NCBI GenBank assembly: GCA_043798435.1 | Contig: JAZDOR010000056.1 | Span: 1-14,892 of the forward strand | Direction of reading: 5' to 3' | DNA length: 14,892 nt | Source: JAGUXG01 sp043798435 | GTDB taxonomy: Bacteria > UBA9089 > UBA9088 > JAGUXG01 | Shown here: in pieces, positions 6,876 through 13,987 of the stretch | Layout: each line of letters opens with the position of its first letter | How positions within the stretch are numbered: position 1 is the first letter of the stretch | The notes under the pieces: model-generated | The model's input: the letters and a program-made list of their open reading frames with translations, nothing else | Told to the model about the DNA's origin: nothing | Databases searched by the model: none | Position numbers and translations under genes: made by a program

Positions 6876-8003
6876 ATGCAGATAAAATTAAAATTTAACA
6901 AGAGAAAATTTGAGGCATGGGCCGATATAAATGATATAAAAGGAAAAAATTTTGAAAAAATAATAAACGAATTAGAGAAGCATGGAATTAAAAACAAGTT
7001 TATCGAACATCAGAAAATCCTAAATGGAATTAAAGGGATATTTGAGCAAAAGAAGGACGGTAGTAAATTGGTTAAAGTTGCCAAAGGAATACCTCCAGTA
7101 GATAAATATGATAAATACTATGAACTTTACGAAGCTTTGGAGCCAACAATTAACGGTTGTATTAATCTTAAAGAAATTAAAAAAGATGACAAAATAGCCA
7201 AATTAAAACCAGGAAATGAGGAAAGGGTTGGAATGACAGTGACAGGGGAGACGATTCTGCCCATACGATGCCAACCAAAGAACAGAGCAGTTGAAGGAAC
7301 TAATGTGATTAAAGAGGGTGATTACTTGGTTGCAATTTCAGATGGACTTATCGAAATAGATAATGATAGAAAGGTAAATATAACTACCAATCGTACAATA
7401 AGCGATGATATTCATCAGACAAATACTCCACAAGCGGAGGAAAAATACCAGCAAAAAGGCTTAAAAACCCAATATTCTTTAACTGTCACTGGAAACATAG
7501 GAGATTTTATTAAAATTGAGGTTGGGGATAGCATTTATATTGGGGGAATTATTGAAAATGGATCAATGATAGAGGGAAATAATATTCATGCTAATGGTGG
7601 AGTTGAAGGCTCCGTTAGAATAAAAGCAAAAGGTGAATTTAGAACAAAATTTATAGAAAGTGCCATCATAGAAAGCGGCGGGAAAATAGTTGTTGAAAGA
7701 AATATTTTAGAGACTGAAATAATCGCAGAAAAAGATGTAGAAGTCAAAGGGACAATTAAGGGCGCGATAATCAAAACAAAAGGAAATGTTATGGCGAATA
7801 TGATTGTAGGGGATGGAGCAGGCAAGAGCGTTATAAAGTGTTCCCAAATAAAAGTGAATGAAGGAGTGTACCCTGTTTTCAAAATGATATTATTGGGAGA
7901 TGGTAATCCTGAGATTGAAGGTATTAAAGAAATAACAGAGGCTGAAGAAGGAAAAGCAACTTATAGATATAAAAGTGTGCGTGAAGTAGAAAGGATTATT
8001 TAA
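6876..8003 (+). CDS. DUF342 / FapA-family beta-helix protein
   Basis: A 375-aa protein with the FapA (flagellar assembly protein A, DUF342) pattern. An N-terminal small domain (1-65) is followed by the signature GIPPVDKYDKYYEL (about 71-84), DDKIAKLKPGNEERVGMTVTGE (about 104-125), GDYLVAISDG, and a region of short repeats of the kind that builds a right-handed parallel beta-helix (VTGNIGDFIKIEVGDSIYIGG, then VEGSVRIKAKGEF, VKGTIKGAIIKTKG; about 203-315). It is shorter than many family members and lacks a long C-terminal coiled coil. Family members have been linked to flagella and to sensing or polar functions, but no flagellar gene is nearby and the role is unknown. Codons are very AT-rich (the 5' end is near 27% GC) compared with neighbours near 50%, suggesting transfer. 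The Shine-Dalgarno is weak. The 223-aa gene starts 15 nt downstream. Confidence 0.8.
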   Translation: MQIKLKFNKRKFEAWADINDIKGKNFEKIINELEKHGIKNKFIEHQKILNGIKGIFEQKKDGSKLVKVAKGIPPVDKYDKYYELYEALEPTINGCINLKEIKKDDKIAKLKPGNEERVGMTVTGETILPIRCQPKNRAVEGTNVIKEGDYLVAISDGLIEIDNDRKVNITTNRTISDDIHQTNTPQAEEKYQQKGLKTQYSLTVTGNIGDFIKIEVGDSIYIGGIIENGSMIEGNNIHANGGVEGSVRIKAKGEFRTKFIESAIIESGGKIVVERNILETEIIAEKDVEVKGTIKGAIIKTKGNVMANMIVGDGAGKSVIKCSQIKVNEGVYPVFKMILLGDGNPEIEGIKEITEAEEGKATYRYKSVREVERII

Positions 8004-8004
8004 C

Positions 8005-8012
8005 GAGGAGGT
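8005..8012 (+). promoter_or_regulatory. strong Shine-Dalgarno of the 223-aa gene
   Basis: GAGGAGGT lies 6 nt before ATG 8019 and is the strongest ribosome binding site in the window. It fixes the start and supports high translation of the second gene in this operon. Confidence 0.8.
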
Positions 8013-8018
8013 AAAAAA

Positions 8019-8690
8019 ATGAGATTGGAAGAATTGGTAAAAGAATTAAAGCCAATTAGTGAGGTGACCACTACATTGGAATGGATCCAATTGTTAGCAA
8101 ATCATATTGGTATGGCTGAAAAAAACGATAGGATTAGAATTACAGGGGGAGAACTTTGTTGTAAAATTTATGATAGTCCAGAAGTTATTAATGCTTTTGT
8201 TGTGGCTAATAGGAAAGGAGCTAAAATTCAGATAATATCTGGGCCAATTCTCTCTGTTTGGATGAAAAAAATACCACCAAAAAGCAAAATGGAATCTGTA
8301 CCTAAAAATAGAATAATTGAGTTAGTGAAAGATGGAATAGTTGAATTGTATTATAGAGAAAGCCGTGCTGAAATTCATTATAGGGTAGTTGGAAATGGGA
8401 CAGCAAAGATTGTCCATGTAGAAAGCCCTCATTCTCCACTTGCACCTGCAATAAATAGGCAAAAATTAGACATTTCTGCTCAAAAACAAAAGGAATTGTA
8501 TAAAGTCGCGAAAGAAGAATTTGATGCCCTTATAGCAGATGGAAAGGTAATGCTTTCTTCTAATCCCGAAAAGGATTTTTTAGTCCTTTCTGTTGACCAA
8601 ATTAAGGAACTAAATAAGAAGGCTCAAGAGAGAGAGATAGACTTAAATTCATTAAGTCACTCTGAAATAAAATGCTTTCTTAAAATATAA
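8019..8690 (+). CDS. hypothetical protein, possibly phospholipase-D-like fold
   Basis: A 223-aa soluble protein, co-transcribed with the DUF342 gene (15-nt gap, strong ribosome binding site). I do not recognise it firmly. The middle resembles one half of a PLD-like domain: a strand after NDRIRITGG, a helix, then ANRKGAKIQIISGP (about 67-80), a later helix and strand (IIELVKDGIVELYY), and HYRVVGNGTAKIVHVESPHS (about 124-143) at the place where PLD-like proteins carry the H-containing strand. No full HxKxxxxD motif is present, so it would be non-catalytic if the fold is right. The C-terminal 70 residues are charged helices. Composition is AT-rich like DUF342, so the two probably arrived together. 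Confidence 0.65.
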   Translation: MRLEELVKELKPISEVTTTLEWIQLLANHIGMAEKNDRIRITGGELCCKIYDSPEVINAFVVANRKGAKIQIISGPILSVWMKKIPPKSKMESVPKNRIIELVKDGIVELYYRESRAEIHYRVVGNGTAKIVHVESPHSPLAPAINRQKLDISAQKQKELYKVAKEEFDALIADGKVMLSSNPEKDFLVLSVDQIKELNKKAQEREIDLNSLSHSEIKCFLKI

Positions 8691-8714
8691 TCTCTTAAAT
8701 AAAGTTCTTCTGAT

Positions 8715-8748
8715 ACAAACTCCAAACACATCGTTGTTTAGAGTTTGT
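8715..8748 (+). terminator. hairpin downstream of the DUF342 operon
   Basis: ACAAACTC at 8715-8722 pairs with GAGTTTGT at 8741-8748 and, after one mismatch, AAACA pairs with TGTTT, giving about 13 pairs around a short loop. It lies 25 nt after the stop of the 223-aa gene. The T-run after it is poor, so it may stabilise the 3' end rather than terminate. Confidence 0.45.
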
Positions 8749-8853
8749 CCACAATAATTTCTGAAGAGTCCATAATTTTACCTTCATCTCACCTTTTATC
8801 CCTTGAATCCTTATACCAATTTAGGTTTTTGTCAAAGTTCAGCATTAAGTAGC

Positions 8854-9328
8854 TTGGGAAGGGGTAAAGGATGGCGAGATAAGCTGGAGATGGGGCTGGC
8901 TAAAGAGCCGCTTGATTGACTGGTGGATAAGAAAGAGGGTGAGGAGGTTGCCAGAGAAGCTATATGTCCTGGCAAGGATTATGGCTGACCCCTTTAGATT
9001 GATGGTTGTTTCAGGTGAGCGTTCCCTTTTCTTTCAGTTTGATGAGGGTTTACTCTCTAAGGTTTGGTGGCAAAGAATAGATAATCCCAATATGCCGTTA
9101 AAAGAAGTCTGGCTTGACTATTGCAAAAATCACCAGTTTATCCACCTGAGTTTTTATATACCCATTAATGACTTACAGAGGATTGAAGAGGGTTTGAGCC
9201 TTGGGCGGGTATCCCTGAAGATGAGAGAGCCGATTGAGTTTTATCCAAAGAATCAGTTTGTCCAGTATCTAAGCCTATTGGACCCTATCTCCATTGCCCA
9301 ACTTCTCCTTCCATTTGCTGTTGAATGA
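8854..9328 (+). pseudogene. 5'-truncated duplicate of the 420-aa gene's 3' end
   Basis: 475 bp align without any gap to 6072-6546, with about 37 differences (roughly 92% identity), ending at the same stop codon. Upstream in frame there is a TAA at 8846-8848 and no ATG; the first plausible start is a TTG (8912) that is simply the internal Leu of RLIDWW. The encoded text differs from the full gene at about 10 positions, mainly K/R, E/D, I/V and L/F swaps. Most changes are silent, so this sequence evolved as part of a functional gene for much of its history. Homology begins abruptly at 8854, which marks the right edge of the AT-rich block. Confidence 0.8.
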
Positions 9329-9339
9329 CAATTCTGAAC

Positions 9340-9540
9340 GTAAGCGCTGCGGTAGTGTAAGAAAAGGGGATGTGGAGATAAAGGGGATATAGAGATATAT
9401 TCATTGCAAATTGTAAATTTAGCATTTCAAATTTGAAATTTGCATTTTGCTTTTGTTAGATTTGTAACGATTTATCCCCCTATCTCTCATATCTCCTTAT
9501 CCCCCTTCTTACACTCTTGATATATAACCTGAACGGTTAC
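9340..9540. mobile_element. palindromic MITE, copy A (201 bp)
   Basis: Flanked by the 8-bp direct repeat TTCTGAAC (9332-9339 and 9541-9548), a target-site duplication. The right end CCTGAACGGTTAC is the reverse complement of GTAACCGTTCAGG, the left end of copy B; its own left end GTAAGCGCTGCGG has decayed (9 of 13). Inside, AGTGTAAGAA...GGGGAT (from 9354) is inverted against ATCCCCC..TTCTTACACT (to 9515), and the centre holds further AT-rich palindromes. No coding capacity. It lies 3 nt downstream of the truncated duplicate. Confidence 0.75.
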
Positions 9541-9548
9541 TTCTGAAC

Positions 9549-9619
9549 ACGAATGGCACGAATAAGCGAAGGACACGAATAAAAAATAAAAGATTCGCAA
9601 TTCACTATTAAAAAAGTCA
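9549..9619. other. short intergenic stretch with CACGAAT repeats
   Basis: ACACGAATGGCACGAATAAG and a further GACACGAAT make a degenerate direct repeat of the word CACGAAT. No gene or clear regulatory site is visible before the promoter at 9620. Confidence 0.5.
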
Positions 9620-9648
9620 TAGACAAAAACAGCTTATATTTATATAAT
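9620..9648 (+). promoter_or_regulatory. promoter of the PEGA protein-accD operon
   Basis: TAGACA (9620-9625), a 17-nt spacer, and TATAAT (9643-9648). The start at about 9655 leaves a leader of about 36 nt, which contains an AGAGGAC Shine-Dalgarno before ATG 9691. Confidence 0.65.
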
Positions 9649-9690
9649 AAATTGTAAGTCAGTCTATTGCTTATTTAGAGAGGACTAATA

Positions 9691-12207
9691 ATGAAGAAGA
9701 AGGAAGAAAAGAATGAGCCAGGTGATGAGATAGAAAACCTGGCAGATAAGTTTTTAAGGGATATGGGCATTGGCGAAAAAGAAGAAGGGGTAGAGACGCC
9801 AGAAGAGCTGATGAGTATCCTAAAATCAGGGGAAGAAGAACCTTCTTATAAAAAAGAGGCAAAGGAGAAAGAGCCTCTTTCATTTTCTGAATATTCGTTT
9901 GAGGAAGAACCCCTTCCTTCAGAAACCCCATTCTCTTTCTCTACTGAAGCAGAGCCAACGGATGGAGAGGTCTCATCCTTAAAGGAGCCTTCATTTGCAC
10001 CAGAACCTACGGCTTTTTCAGAATTTTCTTTTCCCGAAGAAAAACAGGAGGAAGCAGAGCTTACAGAAAAGCCTATATCTGAGGATACTTCCTTTTTCAA
10101 AGAGCCATTAGAACCACTTTCATCTGCTGATAGCTCTTCTTCAGAAATGTTTTCTTTTCCAGAAGAAGACCTCTTGCCAGAAGAACCCTTGAAGCCCAAG
10201 CCTTCATTTGCTCAAGAAACTGCTCCTTCGCCAGATGCATTCTCATTTCCAGAAGAAGACCTTTTACCAGAAGAACCCTTGAAGCCCAAGCCTACATTTG
10301 CTAAAGAAACTACCCCTACGCCAGATGCATTCTCTTTTCCAGAAGAAGACCTCTTGCCAGAAGAACCCTTGAAGCCTGAGCCTTCATTTGCTCAAGAAAC
10401 TACCCCTTCGCCAGATGCATTTTCCTTTCCAGAAGAAGACCTTTTACCAGAAGAGCCCTTGAAGCCCAAGCCTTCATTTGCTCAAGAAACTGCTCCTTCG
10501 CCAGATGCATTCTCCTTTCCAGAAGAAGACCTCTTGCCAGAAGAACCCTTGAAGCCCAAGCCTTCATTTGCTCAAGAAACTGCTCCTTCGCCAGATGCAT
10601 TCTCCTTTCTGGAAAGAGAAGAAGAGACAGCAAAGTCTTATGAAGAAACCCCATTTATAGAAGAGCCTTTAGAGCTACCTCTTCCAAGCCAAAAAATACC
10701 CGAAGAAGAGACTTCTGTTCCTTCTACTGGAAAGATATCCGAGATAATGGCCTCCTTAGAGGAAGGAGAAAAACAAGAGGGTCTTTCTGATTTAGAAGAG
10801 GCTTTTGAGGAGCATCCGGAAGATGTGCATCATGAAGAAGAGGAGGAATACATAGTAGAGAAGCCACCATCAAAAAGAAAGAAGGGCAATATCTTAAAGT
10901 TTGCTGTCATTGGTTCAATCGTAGGAATAGTTCTTATGGGTGGCGGATATCTTGGATATAAGTATCTTTCACCAAAGGTAATGGATTTTCTGCCAAAGGT
11001 GATGGGAGGGTTATTAAAAGGGAGCATTGAAATCAGCTCTGAGCCTTCGTCTGCGGATATATTTTTAGATGATGTATCGAAAGGAAAGACGCCGTTATCT
11101 GTTTCAAGCCTTTCTCTTTCCAACCATAAAATTAGAATAACAAAGGAAGGCTACCTTGAGTGGAATGGAGATGTTGAGCTTTCTATAAAGAAGAGAAAGG
11201 AGCAGATTACAGCCAATCTTTCCCTTATTCCAGTACCCGTAGAGGTAGCTATAATAACCACCATAGGAACAGGAACGCTATCTGTAAAGACCTCACCTGT
11301 TGCAGCGGTCTATCTTGATGGCAAGGCAATAAGGAGAATGCCTGTTGTTCTTGATGAAGGAATCTACACTATCACAGTCAACAAGGCTGGATATTACACC
11401 TTCCGAAGACAGGTAGAGATAAAGCCTGGTGGAAAACTCCAGATTGTAGCCAAACTTTCTCTAAAAGAAGGGAGCCTTTTTATTGATTCGGTCCCAAGGT
11501 TTGCTGAGGTTATCTTTGAAGGCCAGAGCAAGGGCAAAACACCTCTCTTAATCCCTGGCCTCCCCTCTTTTCAACCCTTTCGGATAAAGATAAAAAAAGA
11601 AGGCTTTGCCCAGTGGCGAGGAATGACCTTTACTGAGCCTGGAGAAAGAACAAAGATAATGGCGCTTCTTGGAAAACAAGAAGGGGAGAAAAAAGAACCA
11701 GAAAAGGTGCATTATATTATGCCTAAGAGGACAGAGCCAAAGAGAATAGAAGAAAGGCAAGAGCAGAGACCATCCCTGACTGAACTTCAGAAACAGATTA
11801 CAGGATTTGAAAAGGGGCTGAAGTTTCCGCAAATTAAGGTAGAAGAGAAGATAAAACCAGAGGAGACCAAATTTCCTGAATGGACGATGGATGAAATCAT
11901 TCCGCCGTATTCATACCCTGAGCCTGAGCTTTTTAAGATGCCAGAGCCGCCTGTGCTAATAAAGGAGAGAACCCGTCTTCCAGAGACAGACCAGGGTCCT
12001 GGTTACTGCTTTATTACCTCTATTCCTGCAGGGGCTGAGATTTTGGTAGATGGAAAATCTATAGGCAAGACACCCATTCGTTCTGCCCTTATTGGAGCAG
12101 GAAAGCATCTCCTGACTGCACGAAAAGAAGGATTTCCTGATGTGAAAAAAGAGGTTACAGTCAGTGGAGAGGCCACAAACTTTTTTAATCTTCTCCTTCC
12201 AAAATGA
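9691..12207 (+). CDS. PEGA-domain membrane protein with acidic repeat-rich cytoplasmic region
   Basis: An 838-aa single-pass membrane protein. Residues 1-395 are acidic and proline-rich, and include five 30-residue repeats (154-303; FSFPEEDLLPEEPLKPKPSF, then AQETAPSPDA). A basic stretch (PPSKRKKGN) precedes one membrane helix (about 403-421), so the N-terminus should be cytoplasmic and the rest periplasmic. The outer part has four PEGA domains (about 444-515, 527-592, 594-660 and 771-838), shown by SSEPSSADIFLDDVSKGKTP, YLDGKAIRRMPV, VIFEGQSKGKTPL, and SIPAGAEILVDGKSIGKTP. PEGA domains are small beta folds of bacterial envelope proteins, thought to bind wall or surface partners; the precise role here is unknown. 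A charged, proline-rich linker (about 662-770) separates domains 3 and 4. The stop overlaps the accD start (ATGA), so the two are translationally coupled. Confidence 0.85.
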   Translation: MKKKEEKNEPGDEIENLADKFLRDMGIGEKEEGVETPEELMSILKSGEEEPSYKKEAKEKEPLSFSEYSFEEEPLPSETPFSFSTEAEPTDGEVSSLKEPSFAPEPTAFSEFSFPEEKQEEAELTEKPISEDTSFFKEPLEPLSSADSSSSEMFSFPEEDLLPEEPLKPKPSFAQETAPSPDAFSFPEEDLLPEEPLKPKPTFAKETTPTPDAFSFPEEDLLPEEPLKPEPSFAQETTPSPDAFSFPEEDLLPEEPLKPKPSFAQETAPSPDAFSFPEEDLLPEEPLKPKPSFAQETAPSPDAFSFLEREEETAKSYEETPFIEEPLELPLPSQKIPEEETSVPSTGKISEIMASLEEGEKQEGLSDLEEAFEEHPEDVHHEEEEEYIVEKPPSKRKKGNILKFAVIGSIVGIVLMGGGYLGYKYLSPKVMDFLPKVMGGLLKGSIEISSEPSSADIFLDDVSKGKTPLSVSSLSLSNHKIRITKEGYLEWNGDVELSIKKRKEQITANLSLIPVPVEVAIITTIGTGTLSVKTSPVAAVYLDGKAIRRMPVVLDEGIYTITVNKAGYYTFRRQVEIKPGGKLQIVAKLSLKEGSLFIDSVPRFAEVIFEGQSKGKTPLLIPGLPSFQPFRIKIKKEGFAQWRGMTFTEPGERTKIMALLGKQEGEKKEPEKVHYIMPKRTEPKRIEERQEQRPSLTELQKQITGFEKGLKFPQIKVEEKIKPEETKFPEWTMDEIIPPYSYPEPELFKMPEPPVLIKERTRLPETDQGPGYCFITSIPAGAEILVDGKSIGKTPIRSALIGAGKHLLTARKEGFPDVKKEVTVSGEATNFFNLLLPK
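10151..10600 (+). repeat. five 90-bp in-frame tandem repeats
   Basis: Five units of exactly 90 bp begin at 10151, 10241, 10331, 10421 and 10511, and the opening of a sixth follows. Units differ at a few positions, partly silent (for example CTCTTG/CTTTTA and AAG/GAG). They encode the acidic 30-residue repeat. Exact length and low divergence point to recent expansion by unequal recombination or slippage. Confidence 0.9.
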
Positions 12208-13094
12208 GCTGGTTCAGAAGACCAAAATATACTACGCTCACCCCATCAACCCAGAAAAGAGAAAAGCTCCCACAGGGTGGAATCTGGATAAAGTGTGAGG
12301 AATGCAATGAGCTTATCTACAAAAAAGAGTGGATTCGGCTTTTTAAGATCTGTCCAAAATGCGGTTTCCATTTTCAGATAAACCCGGAGGAGAGGGTTAA
12401 AATTATCTTTGATAAAGGAAGTTGGAAAGAGGCGTTTTCTGAGATACAGCCTGTTGATTTCTTGGTGTTTAAGGATATAAAGGGATACAAAGAGAGGCTT
12501 TTCGAGTATCAGAAAAAAGTGGGTTCGAAAGATGCGATAACATGTGGCAAGGGAAAGATAGGAGGGGCTATGGTTGCATCCTGTCTGCTTGACTTTTCCT
12601 TTATGGGCGGAAGTATGGGCTCTGTTGTAGGCGAGAAGATAGCCTTAACTGCTGAGATGGCACAGGCAGAGAAGATCCCCCTCCTTATCTTTTCTGCTTC
12701 AGGTGGTGCCAGAATGCAGGAGGGTATTGTCTCCCTTCTCCAAATGGCAAAGACAGTCTCAGCCATCAACTCCCTAAAAAAAGAAGGTGGCTTCTATCTA
12801 TCTGTGCTTTGCAATCCTACCACAGGAGGGGTGGCGGCAAGCTTTGCCTTTCTGGGAGATGTTGTTATTGCTGAACCAAAAGCCCTTATTGGATTTGCGG
12901 GTCCACGCGTTATTGAGCAGACCATCAAAGAAAAATTGCCCCCTGGTTTTCAGCGAGCAGAATTTCTTTCTGAACATGGAATGGTGGATATGATTGTCCA
13001 AAGAAAAGACCTGAAAAAGAAGATTACAGAGCTTCTTCAGTTCTTTGTTTCCACTAATAAATATCCCTTGACGACTCAGGAGAAAACCCATTAA
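12204..13094 (+). CDS. accD: acetyl-CoA carboxylase carboxyltransferase subunit beta
   Basis: A 296-aa AccD of normal length. With AccA it transfers the carboxyl group from carboxybiotin-BCCP to acetyl-CoA, making malonyl-CoA for fatty-acid synthesis in the cytoplasm. Seen here: the N-terminal zinc ribbon with C31-x2-C34 and C50-x2-C53; the crotonase-like core with DFSFMGGSMGSVVGEK; SASGGARMQEG (about 164-174); NPTTGGVAASFAFLGD (about 204-219); and AEPKALIGFAGPRVIEQT, all typical AccD signatures. The start ATG overlaps the PEGA gene stop (ATGA) and has no own Shine-Dalgarno, so translation should be coupled. No accA or folC follows, unlike in many genomes; instead a MITE lies 38 nt after the stop. 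All key residues appear intact. Confidence 0.96.
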   Translation: MSWFRRPKYTTLTPSTQKREKLPQGGIWIKCEECNELIYKKEWIRLFKICPKCGFHFQINPEERVKIIFDKGSWKEAFSEIQPVDFLVFKDIKGYKERLFEYQKKVGSKDAITCGKGKIGGAMVASCLLDFSFMGGSMGSVVGEKIALTAEMAQAEKIPLLIFSASGGARMQEGIVSLLQMAKTVSAINSLKKEGGFYLSVLCNPTTGGVAASFAFLGDVVIAEPKALIGFAGPRVIEQTIKEKLPPGFQRAEFLSEHGMVDMIVQRKDLKKKITELLQFFVSTNKYPLTTQEKTH

Positions 13095-13132
13095 AATAGT
13101 GTATAGTTAGTCCTTATGATTAAATACTATTC

Positions 13133-13280
13133 GTAACCGTTCAGGCTATACACCAAAAGTGTAATAGAAAGGGGATAAGAAGATATAGGAGATATGGAGA
13201 TAGAAGATATTATTATATTATCCCCCATCCCCTTCCATAATCTCCATATCTCCTTTTTCTTACACTACCTGAACGATTAC
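13133..13280. mobile_element. palindromic MITE, copy B (148 bp)
   Basis: Ends are 13-bp inverted repeats, GTAACCGTTCAGG (13133-13145) and CCTGAACGATTAC (13268-13280), with one mismatch. The flanks are TACTATTC (13125-13132) and CACTATTC (13281-13288), an 8-bp target duplication with one change. The arms (AGTGTAA, AAAGGGGATAAG, GGAGATATGGAGAT) are inverted against ATCTCCATATCTCC and TCTTACACT, so the whole element can fold into a long imperfect hairpin. It shares arms and end sequence with copy A. No coding capacity. By position it could act as a terminator after accD. Confidence 0.8.
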
Positions 13281-13306
13281 CACTATTCACCATTTATTTA
13301 CTTAAA

Positions 13307-13630
13307 ATGGTACACAGTAAAAAAGAATTTGAGGAAAAAGAAGCACTTCTCAGTAAGATTTGGGAGAAGCTCCTGCCAACATTGGGTTCTATAACCCTGG
13401 CTGCCCTCTTTCGCCGCATCTTACGCAAAGTAAGCAGTCTCTACCCTGCCTTTTCTTCTATTACAGTAACAGAGAATGGATTCTCCTTTGCTGAAATAGA
13501 AAAAAGCAAAAAGGAGGAGTTGGAGAAGGGATTCCCTTTATTTATCTCTGAACTCACCACCTTTCTCTCAGAGATGACAGGCGAGATACTCCTTTCTGAA
13601 ATAGAAGATGTGGTCAAGGGTTCAAGGTAA
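13307..13630 (+). CDS. small hypothetical protein, 107 aa
   Basis: Not recognised. It is predicted to be mostly helical and soluble: a charged N-terminus (KKEFEEKEALLSKIWEKLLP), a more hydrophobic, basic helix (SITLAALFRRILRKV), a short strand-like part (FSSITVTENGFSF), then amphipathic helices ending ELTTFLSEMTGEILLSEIED. There is no Shine-Dalgarno and no clear promoter, since the upstream 170 bp are mostly MITE copy B, only 26 nt away. Its coherent amphipathic pattern and composition like accD argue for a real gene, but the start is uncertain. Confidence 0.55.
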   Translation: MVHSKKEFEEKEALLSKIWEKLLPTLGSITLAALFRRILRKVSSLYPAFSSITVTENGFSFAEIEKSKKEELEKGFPLFISELTTFLSEMTGEILLSEIEDVVKGSR

Positions 13631-13987
13631 GTGTTTAGTGTATAGTTAATAGTGTATAGTTGTAGCACTTACTATCCAAAAGTTCTCATAGAATAGATAG
13701 ATTGGACGAGGCAAGGACGATTTATGTAGTGCCTCATTTCATTTAATTTTAGTTATTTAGTAGGGGAAATAGGGGACAATCTCAATACTGTTCGGAATGA
13801 TAATTTTATAATGTTTTTAGATATTAAATTTACCAAAAGTAAGTCAATAATAGCAAGGAATTTTTTGTTTATGGGGTGTATTTATAGAAATGCTATGGAG
13901 GTGAACTGTTACATTAGTAGTTTTTGGCTTAAAAAAGGGCAGACCAATCCCTTGTATTGTAAAAGGCAAAATATCCCTGTCTCACTT
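13631..13987. other. non-coding stretch between the 107-aa gene and the IS4 relic
   Basis: It holds two direct copies of AGTGTATAGTT (13637-13647 and 13651-13661); the same word occurs 3 nt after the accD stop (13098-13108). GAGGCA (13708-13713) can pair with TGCCTC (13730-13735) before a T-rich tail, a weak terminator candidate for the 107-aa gene. The rest is AT-rich and may include an end of the degraded IS element, which I cannot delimit. Confidence 0.4.

Noticed and set aside
10151..10600. Possible CRISPR-like array
   Set aside because: The 90-bp units are contiguous, without spacers, are in frame, and encode a protein repeat.
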